64,000 nt of DNA from an uncultured Pseudomonadales bacterium. GTDB taxonomy: Bacteria > Pseudomonadota > Gammaproteobacteria > Pseudomonadales > Pseudohongiellaceae. The notes under the pieces are model-generated. The model was given only the letters and a program-made list of their open reading frames with translations, had not been told where the DNA came from and searched no databases. The stretch spans positions 1 through 64,000 of the forward strand of contig CALSUH010000022.1 of the NCBI GenBank assembly GCA_943789485.1, given 5' to 3'. A program made the position numbers and the translations under genes. This document shows, one piece after another, positions 17,907 to 27,156 of this stretch. Position 1 is the stretch's first letter, and every line of letters begins with the position of its first letter.

Positions 17907-19490
17907 TTAGTACTTCGTATTAAGCATCCAGATATCGGCATAACTCAGGGCTTCAAAGAGATCCTTATCGATAACAGGATCAGACTCTCCTGTCATAGCC
18001 AGCGCTTGCTGTATTCCAAATAAAGACCAAATATTATGAGGATGCTCGCTTAGATCTTGGCGGTAGACTTCTAGCGCATTGTCATATGCCTGCAGTTCCA
18101 TATAGGCGGCGCCTAACCAGTGCCGCGGAGAAAAAGGCAGAGGCTCTGGCTCATCGTAATTAAGCTTATCGTAGTAGTCAGTAGCGAGACGGAAAGCGTC
18201 AGCGGCTGCTTCTAGATTCCCCTCAGTCCAGGCGATCTCGCCTTCTAAAATTCCAGCAAGCGCACCGACGATATCTTTGCCGTCGTGGAAACGGAATCGC
18301 GCGGTTGTCGTCTCGGTCAGTTCTTTAAGGGACTGCATGGCGTCTCTTGCCTTTTCAGTGTCACCTGATTTCAGCGCGGCGTAGCCTTGTGAGAAATCAT
18401 ACATACTCAGATTAATCTCGCCCGTTGGCGGTTCAGTTATATCCAAGACTTCATCGAAACGGCCGAAGCGAATCAGCGCCATGCTATGCATTGAGGTATT
18501 GTTGTTTAGCTTGGCAAGATCCTTCGCCGCTTGAACAGCCGCGGCGCTTTCGCCGCCCATACTAGCTGCATAGTAGAGCATCGTTAGATTGTGGGTTGGG
18601 TAAATAGCAAAGCCTTCACCGATTGCTGCCTTCTGATCGGAATGCCACGCTCGCGTATTTGCGACCACCGCATCATGCCATAAGCCCATTTCATTCCAGG
18701 TGTGGCTGGGCATGTGATTGATATGGCTGGCACCTGGAATTGAGTTGCCTAAGAATCGCGCGCAAGGTGCAGCAAGCTCTGGTGTAGGCGTAGACTCCGT
18801 CGCATGTACTAGTAGATGACAGGCGCCAGGGTGGCGGATGTCTTTTTCAAGAACACTCAAAAGTACAGCGTGCAGGCGAGTCACGTTTGGATCATCTAAT
18901 TGACGATAGCCGCGACGTTCTTCGAGCAAGAACAGCGATTCGCCGTATAGCGTTGCTATATCGAGATCATTTGGATACTTCGCAGAAAGTTTTCCCATCG
19001 CGTCGGCGTAGGCTTGGTCTTGAATGCGTCGAGTTTCTGGGTCGAAATCCTCGACGTAGCGAATGGCGAGTGCTCGAATCATGTCGGCTTCTTTCGGGGT
19101 AGCGTTATCGATTCTCGCTAGTGCTTGTTGCAATGCATTATAGGCGCGTGGCGACTGTGCGGTGGTCATTGCGCCATTCAGATAGGAGCCCCAACTCCAT
19201 GCCTCGCCCCAGTAACAGATCGCACAATTTGGATCAGCCATGTTTGATGCCTGGAATGATCGCGCCGAGTCGTCTTTAGCGAACGAATACATCAATTGAA
19301 ATCCCTGGTCGAAATAGGCCTGAGCCATTTCGTTGTCAGACGAGATAGGGAAATGGAAGTCACCCATTGCGCTATCAAACAATTTCATAGGCTCATTGAA
19401 GGAATCGGGATAGTCAATTTCCTGAGCGATGGTATTCATGCTGAAACCATAACAACATAGGGCGGTGAATGCCGTTGAAAGTCGATTCAT
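17907..19490 (-). CDS. exported TPR repeat protein
   Basis: A 527-residue protein with a signal peptide (about 1-22, ending NTIAQ) and at least five tetratricopeptide-like helix pairs, e.g. AQAYFDQGFQLMYSFAKDDSARSF, YNALQQALARID, GEIAWTEGNLEAAADAFRLA and AYMELQAYDNALEVYRQDL. A CAICYWGEAWSWG block (about 84-96) is typical of a family of uncharacterised periplasmic TPR proteins. HLLVHATES and HINHMPSHTW add several histidines, possibly a metal site. AGGAG six bases before the ATG fixes the start. Function is unknown. Confidence 0.8.
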   Translation of the reverse strand: MNRLSTAFTALCCYGFSMNTIAQEIDYPDSFNEPMKLFDSAMGDFHFPISSDNEMAQAYFDQGFQLMYSFAKDDSARSFQASNMADPNCAICYWGEAWSWGSYLNGAMTTAQSPRAYNALQQALARIDNATPKEADMIRALAIRYVEDFDPETRRIQDQAYADAMGKLSAKYPNDLDIATLYGESLFLLEERRGYRQLDDPNVTRLHAVLLSVLEKDIRHPGACHLLVHATESTPTPELAAPCARFLGNSIPGASHINHMPSHTWNEMGLWHDAVVANTRAWHSDQKAAIGEGFAIYPTHNLTMLYYAASMGGESAAAVQAAKDLAKLNNNTSMHSMALIRFGRFDEVLDITEPPTGEINLSMYDFSQGYAALKSGDTEKARDAMQSLKELTETTTARFRFHDGKDIVGALAGILEGEIAWTEGNLEAAADAFRLATDYYDKLNYDEPEPLPFSPRHWLGAAYMELQAYDNALEVYRQDLSEHPHNIWSLFGIQQALAMTGESDPVIDKDLFEALSYADIWMLNTKY

Positions 19491-19570
19491 AGTTTGCTCC
19501 TACTACTTAATTTTATAAATTCAATAACCAGTTGCTAGATCGTACCCATAATCTGTACGATCAGATTGAT

Positions 19571-21151
19571 CTACTGCAAGATAAATTCAACAGGCGCATT
19601 AGGTCCTAACGGCCAACCTAAGATGACCCAGATGACTGTAAGTGTCAGCCCCGATACTAACAATACCGCCGAATAAGGCAGCATCGTTGCGGCCAGAGAC
19701 CCAAGACCAAACTCTTTCTGCCAGCGCTGGCAGAATATAAGTATCAGCGGAAAGTAAGGCATGAGAGGCGTAATGATGTTTGTTGCGCCGTCACCCACAC
19801 GGTAGGCAGCAGTGCTCATCTCAGGGCTGATGCCAATCAACATTAGCATCGGTACGAGCACAGGTGCGAGCAGAGCCCACTTCGCACTAGCAGAACCTAT
19901 GAACAGATTGATGGTTGCGCCGAATAGAATTATCAGTGCCATCAAGGCGGAATCGGGGAGGCTAGAGCCTTCTAATACGGCGGCTCCTTTGATAGCAAAA
20001 ATAAGACCAAGATTTGACCAGTTGAACATTGCTACGAAGTGAGCAGCGGTGAACGCGAGGACCAGATAATAGGAGAGGTCTGCCATAGCACCACTCATCA
20101 TCTTTACGATATCGCGATGATTCGATACAGTGCCGGTAGCTGACCCATACGCCCAGCCTGCGGCGAGAAATAAAAAGAAGAAGCCGGCGACCAAGGATTG
20201 AAACATCGGTGTGAGTCTGGCCTCTGGATTTGCAGCTTCATTTATAAGCGGAGTGCCAGGGCCCACTGTTAGGAAGACCCAAAGCGCGATAATTCCCAGG
20301 CAAGCATAACCGGCACGAGCTAAGCCTTTGCGTTCGCTATCGCTCAATGTGGTGCTCGGGTCTTTGATGACGCCAGCGGTAGTGCTCTGGGCATCACCAG
20401 GTTTAATCGGCGCCAATCGAGGCTCGATGATTCTGTCGGTGACATACCAGATCGACGGCAGAAACACGAAGGTCATGGCGATGATAAAGTAGGCGTTACC
20501 AGCGATGTTCGCATCCCACGAAGGCTGGATAGTTTCGGCTGCCGCCTCGGTGATACCGAATAGGAGGGCGTCTAGCTGGCCTGGCAAAAGATTTGCTGAG
20601 AATCCACCGGACACGCCGGCAAAGGCGGTGGCTATACCGGCGATTGGGTGGCGACCGGCGGCGGCGAAGATAACGCCAGCCAACGGGATTAGAACAACAT
20701 AAGCAGCGTCGGCCGCTAGGTTACCCAGCATGCCAATAAGAGCCACAGCAGGGGTAAGCAGAAATAAAGGAGCCTTCGATACGGCGCCACTCATCGCGGA
20801 CGCAAAAAGACCAGAACGCTCTGCAACGCCTGCACCGAGCATTACCACGAGGACATAACCGAGAGGATGGAAGCTGGTAAAAGTTTCCGGCATATCTACA
20901 AGTAAGCGCTGGATGTTTTCCGCCGACAGCAAGCTTTCGGCACTAATCATAATAGCATTACCTGCCGCATCGATCTGTGTAGGGTGGGCTGCGGACACGC
21001 CAAATACGGCAGCGACAACGCTTATGGCTATGACAACAGCAATACAATAAAGGAAGATGAATACCGGATCCGGCAGCTTGTTTCCAGACTTCTCTATCCA
21101 GGCGAGAATACCTTTCATTTCATTGGTTTGTATTTGTGCGTTCTCATTCAT
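19571..21151 (-). CDS. AbgT family transporter
   Basis: A 526-residue polytopic membrane protein of the AbgT family (p-aminobenzoyl-glutamate transporters and related drug/metabolite exporters). Landmarks are GNKLPDPVFIFLYC, LGYVLVVMLGAGVAERSGL, GMLGNLAADAAYVVLIPL, GGFSANLLPGQLDAL and RVGDGATNIITPLMPYFPL. The ATG at 21151 has AGGA at the right distance; an upstream GTG at 21178 gives a less likely 9-residue extension. It may import a folate breakdown product or export sulfonamide-like compounds. It is followed on the same strand by the TPR gene and preceded by the epoxide hydrolase gene. Confidence 0.88.
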   Translation of the reverse strand: MNENAQIQTNEMKGILAWIEKSGNKLPDPVFIFLYCIAVVIAISVVAAVFGVSAAHPTQIDAAGNAIMISAESLLSAENIQRLLVDMPETFTSFHPLGYVLVVMLGAGVAERSGLFASAMSGAVSKAPLFLLTPAVALIGMLGNLAADAAYVVLIPLAGVIFAAAGRHPIAGIATAFAGVSGGFSANLLPGQLDALLFGITEAAAETIQPSWDANIAGNAYFIIAMTFVFLPSIWYVTDRIIEPRLAPIKPGDAQSTTAGVIKDPSTTLSDSERKGLARAGYACLGIIALWVFLTVGPGTPLINEAANPEARLTPMFQSLVAGFFFLFLAAGWAYGSATGTVSNHRDIVKMMSGAMADLSYYLVLAFTAAHFVAMFNWSNLGLIFAIKGAAVLEGSSLPDSALMALIILFGATINLFIGSASAKWALLAPVLVPMLMLIGISPEMSTAAYRVGDGATNIITPLMPYFPLILIFCQRWQKEFGLGSLAATMLPYSAVLLVSGLTLTVIWVILGWPLGPNAPVEFILQ

Positions 21152-21225
21152 TGTTATTATCCTAGGCGGCTGATGCACGACGATCGCTTGTTAGTAACAC
21201 GCTGCATTTACTGTATGGCAGAGCC

Positions 21226-22578
21226 TTAACGGAGTAAACGGAAAAATGTATTTAGCTCGTTTAAATAGCTCGCGGGCTGTTCCAGCGCTGCGAAGTGTCC
21301 GCCTTCCTCCATTAGAGAATAGTGACGCAAATCATACGCAGCCGCCACCCAGGATCTTGGCGTTATAAAGATCTCAGCGGGATAGACGGCGACCCCAGTA
21401 GGGACATCGATATACTCGATCGGCTTGGCGACTGGGGTCTTATTGTTTTCGTAATAGATACGCGCAGAAGAGGTAATGGTCTCGGTAAACCAATAGATGG
21501 AGATATTGGTCAGCAGCTCATCTTTGGTGAAATAGTTGTCGAGATCGCCGTCTGCGTCCTGCGGCAGGTCGGACCAGCCGTGAAACTTCTCTACGATCCA
21601 TGCGGCCAGTCCCGCCGGTGAATCATTTAATCCATAACCTAAGCTTTGTGGCTTAGTCCCTTGAATCCGTTGATAGCCAACTTCATTCAGCATGTAAGCA
21701 ATTCGCGCGGTGCGTAAGCTGCTTACTGCCTCTGAGACATCGTCTCGCTGCGTTTCGTCTGCTGGCGGGCCCGCTAAAACCATATTTGAATGGAGGCCTA
21801 TTAATCGTTCTGGGTAGTTGTTAGCAAGATAGCGATTGATGATTGCCCCCCAATCGCCGCCTGCGATTGCATATTGCTCATAACCGAGGCGCTGCATGAG
21901 ACCGGCAAGAATATGCGCAATCTTCTCCGGGCTATAACCTGGCTCATTGGGTTTTTCTGAAAAGCCGAAGCCGGGAAGTGAGGGCGCTATGACGTGATAC
22001 GAATCGGCAATATCTCCCCCATGAGCGACGGGGTCGGTGAGGGGGCCTACAATCTTCGAGAATTCGGCTACCGACCCAGGCCAGCCGTGAACAATCATTA
22101 ATGGAATTGCATCGGGGTTCTCGGAACGCTGATGAATGAAGTGCATATCTAAGCCATCGATTTCAGTTTTGAACTGGTCGAATTGATTTAATTCAGTTTC
22201 TTGTTTCTTCCAGTCGAAGTCGTTCTGCCAATAGGCGATTAGTTCACTAAGGTAGCTGGAGTCGGTGCCATACTCCCAAGTAGTATCTGCTATCTGATCA
22301 GGCATGCGGGTAGCTGCAAGCCTGCGTTTGAGATCCCCGATCGCAGCGTCTGCGATAGCGATCTCAAAGGGTATGATAGGTGCGTTGTTTGCAAACCTGA
22401 ACTCAGGCATGGGCTTCTCCTTTTCAGAGGGTGTGACTTTATTCAGATCCGCTAGATTTGATCTGAGTAGGTCAGGCTTAGCAATGGCGACTGATGCAAT
22501 CGCAATGGTTAGAATTGCAGCTACGACAAGGGTGAGCCTTGTTCGTTTAATAGATAGTACTGATTGTCTTAGATGCAT
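21226..22578 (-). CDS. epoxide hydrolase with N-terminal membrane anchor
   Basis: A 450-residue protein with an epoxide-hydrolase N-terminal domain (from about residue 68: IPFEIAIADAAIGDLKRRL) and an alpha/beta-hydrolase core. The oxyanion HGWPGS motif is near 163-168, the nucleophile aspartate is in GGDWGAI (near 242-248), and the base histidine is in EEGGHFAALEQP near the C-terminus. This is the microsomal-type architecture. Unusually, about 35 extra residues carry a signal peptide or anchor (TLVVAAILTIAIASVAIA), placing the enzyme on the periplasmic side. GAGG precedes the ATG. Substrate unknown. Confidence 0.87.
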   Translation of the reverse strand: MHLRQSVLSIKRTRLTLVVAAILTIAIASVAIAKPDLLRSNLADLNKVTPSEKEKPMPEFRFANNAPIIPFEIAIADAAIGDLKRRLAATRMPDQIADTTWEYGTDSSYLSELIAYWQNDFDWKKQETELNQFDQFKTEIDGLDMHFIHQRSENPDAIPLMIVHGWPGSVAEFSKIVGPLTDPVAHGGDIADSYHVIAPSLPGFGFSEKPNEPGYSPEKIAHILAGLMQRLGYEQYAIAGGDWGAIINRYLANNYPERLIGLHSNMVLAGPPADETQRDDVSEAVSSLRTARIAYMLNEVGYQRIQGTKPQSLGYGLNDSPAGLAAWIVEKFHGWSDLPQDADGDLDNYFTKDELLTNISIYWFTETITSSARIYYENNKTPVAKPIEYIDVPTGVAVYPAEIFITPRSWVAAAYDLRHYSLMEEGGHFAALEQPASYLNELNTFFRLLR

Positions 22579-22623
22579 AACGTACCTCGCAGCGGAAGCT
22601 GGCAGTTGATTTTTGGTTTATAC

Positions 22624-23106
22624 CTAGTTTTTTTCTATATCTGCTAGTGCCTTACGGAAAATTTCAACAGCAGAGTCTATTTCTTTTTTGCTAACATTTA
22701 GAGCGGGCAATAGTCGCACGCTATTTCTTCCTGCCTTAATAACCAATAGCTTCTGCTCCCGCTGGCGCGTAATTAACTGTCCCGCATCGGTCAGGCAGTA
22801 GAGACCTAACATAAGGCCCAAGCCCTTTACTTCGGAAAGTAGCAACGGGTAGCGCTCGACGAGAGTTAAAAGCTCAATTTTTAAATAGTCTCCTCACTTA
22901 CTAACATTCCGCAGAAAGCCGACATCATTAAGCGTACCCATAACGGCGTTGCCAACGGCCGTCGCCAGTGGATTGCCACCAAAAGTACTGCCGTGAGTTC
23001 CCGCCACCAGGGAGCAAGCGACTTCTTCCGTGAATAAATAGGAACCCTGGCCACGTTCAAAATTAAGTTCGCGAGTTCCACAGTTCTGCATGAGTGCAGA
23101 GCTCAT
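22624..23106 (-). pseudogene. decayed class-III aminotransferase (argD-like) with internal deletion and stop
   Basis: The frame starts at 23106 with [25 protein letters not shown], the usual beginning of acetylornithine-type aminotransferases. After about 35 residues it jumps to [20 protein letters not shown], a block normally found around residue 270. It reaches TGA at 22894-22896 and continues in the same frame as GDYLKIELLTLVERYPLLLSE and then to the C-terminal KGLGLMLGL and VRLLPALNVSKKEIDSA. About 200 residues, including the PLP lysine, are missing, so the product cannot be active. The spans on both sides of the deletion keep one frame, so a single internal deletion plus one nonsense change explain it. 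A functional copy would have to be elsewhere. Confidence 0.87.
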
Positions 23107-23228
23107 ATTTTTACCCTAATTCATTAACTTGATTGCCTTGCTGCTGGCGTTGACGCTAAAAAAGTCGCGGCAGTTGTCAGCAGGAGAGTGTATCATTCAA
23201 TCTAGAAATTACAGATGGGAAACAGACT

Positions 23229-23879
23229 TTGTTCCAACTCAAAAAAAAATCACTCGAGCTTCCTGATTCCCATTCGGCACTGCCACATCGCGCCGAAGTT
23301 ATTCAGCCTGCACCCGAACATTTTGTTTCGGGCAATCGATTCGCCGAGCCACTGCCAATAAACTTGCAGAAGGCGGTTTTTGGGCTAGGTTGTTTCTGGG
23401 GTGCCGAACGCTTGTTTTGGCAGCTTGAGGGTGTTTACAGTACTGCTGCGGGTTATGCCGGTGGCATTACGCAAAACCCTACTTACCAAGATGTTTGTTC
23501 TGGAGGCAGTGGCCACACCGAAGTGGTACTGGTCTTTTTCGATCCAGAAATAACCTCCTTCCAGGCGTTGCTTACTGCGTTTTGGGAATCCCACGACCCG
23601 ACCCAAGGAATGCGTCAGGGCAACGATAATGGCACGCAATATCGCTCAGCTATTTATACCAGCAATGTCGGGCAGTTACAGCAAGCCAAAGCTAGCGCTC
23701 AAGCATTCCAGAGCGCTCTCAGCGAGAAACACTTTCCATCGATAACTACTGAAATCAGTCAGTTAACTGATTTTTATTATGCAGAAGATTATCACCAACA
23801 ATATTTAGCAAAGAATCCAGCAGGCTATTGCGGCTTGGCTGGTACTGGCATCTGCTACACGCAGCAGATCGACGAGTAG
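23229..23879 (+). CDS. msrA: peptide-methionine (S)-S-oxide reductase
   Basis: A 216-residue MsrA. The catalytic GCFWG (54-58, C55) is followed by [13 protein letters not shown] and [23 protein letters not shown], with recycling cysteines near the C-terminus ([13 protein letters not shown]). It reduces the S-epimer of methionine sulfoxide in proteins using thioredoxin; trxB is in the same window. The start is TTG at 23229 with a GGGA at suitable spacing, and the N-terminal length matches long E. coli-type MsrA. It converges with the patatin gene. Confidence 0.95.
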   Translation: MFQLKKKSLELPDSHSALPHRAEVIQPAPEHFVSGNRFAEPLPINLQKAVFGLGCFWGAERLFWQLEGVYSTAAGYAGGITQNPTYQDVCSGGSGHTEVVLVFFDPEITSFQALLTAFWESHDPTQGMRQGNDNGTQYRSAIYTSNVGQLQQAKASAQAFQSALSEKHFPSITTEISQLTDFYYAEDYHQQYLAKNPAGYCGLAGTGICYTQQIDE

Positions 23880-23915
23880 GTCACTGGCTAGTTCGGCGCA
23901 GTGATTTAACCGGGT

Positions 23916-25052
23916 CTAGCTTTTCTTTCGAAAAAATTCCTTGATCTCACTCTCCTTGGACAAGGCATCCTCATAACCCATTTTCCAGAGGGCGTTGCAA
24001 AAACCTTTTTCGAATAGCACGAGGCTTAACAGCGTGCCAGAGGTCTCGGGTTTTATGTGCTTGGCCATTTGCTTTGGCAGCTCATCGTAAAATTCAGAGG
24101 CAAGGATATTTATTTCCTTGCTAGGAGAAATCTCAAGTAATCCAATTTTTTGAGCGCTAATTTTCTCTCTATTTCTGCTACCTTCGGGCATATGTTCCAG
24201 CACATCGTTCATGTTGCGTAAAAACTCTAAGTCATTGTCTAGGGTGTCGACGAAGGCGCTATTAAGCATATGCCCTATGATCTGAGAGATTGACGGAGGA
24301 GCGCTCATTGTGTCTTCAAGCGGGGCCTTGAGGCGGTTTCCGCTCACCCCTATGACTAACAGGCGCGTGGCTCCTAAATGGATCAGGGGCGATGTTGGCG
24401 CCAATTGGCGTGCCGAGCCATCTCCATAGAATTGATTGCCTATTTTCACAGCGGGAAATAAAACAGGCAGTGCCGAAGAAGCCATTAGGTGCAAGAGACT
24501 AAGCTGGCCACGTCTGCCGATGCGATGCGGGCCCTCCCAATCCGTCAGTCCGTTCATCCCTTGGTAGAACGAAACTGACTCTCCTGTGCTGTAGGTTGAT
24601 GCTGTAATACTCAAAGCATCGAGGAAGCCTCTGTCTATATTTTTTTGTATTTTATGCAGTTTTAGAACACGCTGAAGCAATTCAAGGAGCGGGGAGTTGT
24701 CTAAAAGCGAACGTGGAACATCGGCGCGCTTGTTACGGAGGGATGAGAGCAGCAAGATCGAGGCGCTTCCCAGCAACTTGCCAGACTGTGGCGTATAGAT
24801 CTGATCGCTACTAATATTTTTCCAGAGATGTTCGAGCAATTTTACACCGGTTCGGAGTCGGTGCGCGTGACAGGCGAGGGACGTGGCGTTAAGGGCTCCA
24901 GCGGACGTGCCGGAAATGATATGAAAAGGGTTGCTGGCATTCTTTGGCAGTAACTCAGCGATAGCGCGAAGCACGCCTACTTGATAGGCTGCCCGCGCCC
25001 CTCCGCCAGACAGCAGTAAGCCAATTCGGTCCGCGTTCTTTGTTTCTAGCAT
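23916..25052 (-). CDS. patatin-like phospholipase
   Basis: A 378-residue member of the patatin/RssA group. It has the oxyanion loop SGGGARAAYQVGVL (15-28), the nucleophile elbow SGTSAG (47-52, S50) and the dyad aspartate in YGDGS (D211). There is no signal peptide, so it is cytoplasmic or peripheral. An acyl-ester or lysophospholipid hydrolase activity is expected. The C-terminal 120 residues are helical and resemble chromosomally encoded patatin proteins of Pseudomonas relatives. Confidence 0.87.
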   Translation of the reverse strand: MLETKNADRIGLLLSGGGARAAYQVGVLRAIAELLPKNASNPFHIISGTSAGALNATSLACHAHRLRTGVKLLEHLWKNISSDQIYTPQSGKLLGSASILLLSSLRNKRADVPRSLLDNSPLLELLQRVLKLHKIQKNIDRGFLDALSITASTYSTGESVSFYQGMNGLTDWEGPHRIGRRGQLSLLHLMASSALPVLFPAVKIGNQFYGDGSARQLAPTSPLIHLGATRLLVIGVSGNRLKAPLEDTMSAPPSISQIIGHMLNSAFVDTLDNDLEFLRNMNDVLEHMPEGSRNREKISAQKIGLLEISPSKEINILASEFYDELPKQMAKHIKPETSGTLLSLVLFEKGFCNALWKMGYEDALSKESEIKEFFRKKS

Positions 25053-25278
25053 CCTAATCTTATTTCTCCCAGGACTGAGTGGTCTGCCCTATCTTGTTCG
25101 ATCTATGCGCTTCTAGTTTAAATAGGCTTGCTAACACGCACTTCTGTGTATTACTTCGCTTTTTATCTAAAACTCTGTAGCTTACTTTTATTCGGATTGC
25201 CTAATGGCTAACTGCGCGGTGGCGATCTATCATAGTAGTAATTGACAACTTAGTAGTAATTGGCAACTCGAGTCTGTA

Positions 25279-26178
25279 ATGGTAACTCACGTAAAGATAG
25301 ACCCTCTTGTTATTGCGATATCTTCCAGGGCTTTGTTCAACTTGGAAGACAGTCATCGCGTCTTCGAAGAAGAAGGCTTGGATGCCTATCAACAGTATCA
25401 AATCTCCATGGAAGATCTGCCGCTGGAGCAGGGCGATGCATTCCTGCTGGTACAGAAACTTTTGGGACTCAATAAGCTGCTGGACGAATCTCCGGTGCAA
25501 GTCATTCTACTCTCGCGCAATAGCGCAGATACCGGCCTACGTGTTTTTAATTCGATTCAGCACTATGGTTTAGACATAAGCCGTGCAGCGTTTAGTGGCG
25601 GGGACAGTCCTTATCGTTATATTTCAGCCTTCAATAGCCATCTTTTTCTTTCTACGGACGGGGCGGATGTTAGGCGGGCTTTAGAGTCGGGCGTGGCTGC
25701 TGCAACGATCCTGCCTTCAGAGAAAAGCGTTACTCCCAATGAGAAGCTGAAGATCGCCTTCGATGGGGACGCGGTCTTATTTTCCGATGATTCTGAGAAG
25801 ATTTTTAAAAACGAAGGATTGGAAGCCTTTACTGAGAATGAAAAGGAAGCGGCCAACGAACCGCTGAGCGGTGGTCCGTTTAAACCTATCCTAGCTGCAT
25901 TGCAGCAGATTCAAATGGCGTTCCCCCCGGGTGAGTCGCCGCTGAGAACCTGTTTAGTAACGGCCCGAGCCGCTCCAGCCCATGAGCGGGTAGTGCGTAC
26001 GCTTCGTGCGTGGAACATACGTATCGACGAGTCACTTTTTCTTGGTGGGCTCGATAAGGGAGAGTTTCTGCGCGCCTTCGATGCGGATGTGTTTTTCGAT
26101 GATCAGGAAGGGCATTGTGAATCAACACGAAATCACGTGGCAACAGGCCACGTACCACATGGCATATCGAATCAATAG
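25279..26178 (+). CDS. 5'-nucleotidase family protein
   Basis: A 299-residue protein of the bacterial/vertebrate cytosolic 5'-nucleotidase family. Characteristic stretches are PLVIAISSRALFNLEDSH near the N-terminus, VFNSIQHYGLDISRAAFSGG, the HAD-like IAFDGDAVLFSDDSE (near 154-168) and the terminal DVFFDDQEGHC. It would dephosphorylate nucleoside monophosphates in the cytosol. The ATG at 25279 is weakly supported by its upstream sequence, but family alignment fits. No operon partner is evident. Confidence 0.85.
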   Translation: MVTHVKIDPLVIAISSRALFNLEDSHRVFEEEGLDAYQQYQISMEDLPLEQGDAFLLVQKLLGLNKLLDESPVQVILLSRNSADTGLRVFNSIQHYGLDISRAAFSGGDSPYRYISAFNSHLFLSTDGADVRRALESGVAAATILPSEKSVTPNEKLKIAFDGDAVLFSDDSEKIFKNEGLEAFTENEKEAANEPLSGGPFKPILAALQQIQMAFPPGESPLRTCLVTARAAPAHERVVRTLRAWNIRIDESLFLGGLDKGEFLRAFDADVFFDDQEGHCESTRNHVATGHVPHGISNQ

Positions 26179-26215
26179 CTTCTTAATAGCAATCATATAA
26201 TTACCTTACTGAATG

Positions 26216-27010
26216 TCATCTATTAAATACTGCGTAGTACAGTCCTAAGCCGAGCAAGATTACCGTTAGTAGCCTCTGTAGTGTCTTTTCTGGAACCCGG
26301 TTACTGAGGCGCGAACCAAGCGCAATCGCTGGCAGTGATCCAATCAGCAGGCTCAGCAGTAGCATCAGATCTACGTAACCGTTAAACAGGTAGCCGAGAC
26401 CGGCTATGAAGGTAAGCGGGACCGCATGCGCGATGTCACTGCCAATTATTTTCACAACCCTGATCTGAGAGTGAATCGTTAGAAGTATCGCCGCGGCGAA
26501 TGCGCCCGCTCCCACGGAAGAGAGTGTCACACAGACGCCCAGTAGGATTCCCATTGCAAAGGTTAGGCCTGATCGTCTGCGTTGTATAAAGTGCATTAAC
26601 AATGGCGGCTTATTTTCTACGGCTTTCTCTCTCAGTTTATTGCAAAATAGTAAAAGTATCGCGGTGATTATTAACATTACGCCTAAGCTAAATGTGAGTA
26701 GTTCCGCGAACCTTGGCGAATTTTGGAAGGTGGCTTCGCTAATGGCAACGTGGACTAAGATCGCCGTAGGCACGCTGCCTATAGCGAGTAATCTCACAAT
26801 GCTCCAGTCTACATTGCCTGCCTGATGATGGGACAGGGCACCACCAGCCTTCGTTATAGCTGCGTAGAGAAGGTCTGTACCAATCGCTATGGGGACTGGA
26901 TAGCCAAATAGGAGCAACAAAGGAGTCATTAGCGAGCCGCCACCTATGCCGGTAATACCTATGGCAAATCCAACGAGGGCGCCTGCTGAAATATGTAGGA
27001 TCAGTTCCAT
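26216..27010 (-). CDS. TauE/SafE family sulfite exporter-like protein
   Basis: A 264-residue membrane protein with 7-8 hydrophobic helices and the duplicated family motif: GFAIGITGIGGGSLMTPLLLL near the N-terminus and GVCVTLSSVGAGAFAAAI in the second half. Family members move sulfite, sulfoacetate or other organosulfur anions. It is divergent from cysB (147 nt between starts), so a role in sulfur metabolism and control by CysB are reasonable inferences. Confidence 0.88.
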   Translation of the reverse strand: MELILHISAGALVGFAIGITGIGGGSLMTPLLLLFGYPVPIAIGTDLLYAAITKAGGALSHHQAGNVDWSIVRLLAIGSVPTAILVHVAISEATFQNSPRFAELLTFSLGVMLIITAILLLFCNKLREKAVENKPPLLMHFIQRRRSGLTFAMGILLGVCVTLSSVGAGAFAAAILLTIHSQIRVVKIIGSDIAHAVPLTFIAGLGYLFNGYVDLMLLLSLLIGSLPAIALGSRLSNRVPEKTLQRLLTVILLGLGLYYAVFNR

Positions 27011-27156
27011 GTTGGTATCTGTGTCAACTCGCTCTATGCAGGTATTGAAAGCGTTAGGGTAGGCTGAAGATAATTGTCAATAAAGGAATAATTAAGAATA
27101 TTTTTATAACTAAATGGAATATACTTTGCCTTTCGCATAAAACTGAGGGCTGGGCC

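Noticed and set aside
22894..22896. In-frame TGA in the argD-like remnant as a selenocysteine codon
   Set aside because: About 200 residues including the PLP lysine are missing and no SECIS-like hairpin is evident, so a nonsense mutation in a pseudogene fits better.
23880..23905. TCACTG...CAGTGA inverted repeat between msrA and the patatin gene
   Set aside because: A 6-bp stem with a 12-nt loop and no T-run is too weak to call.
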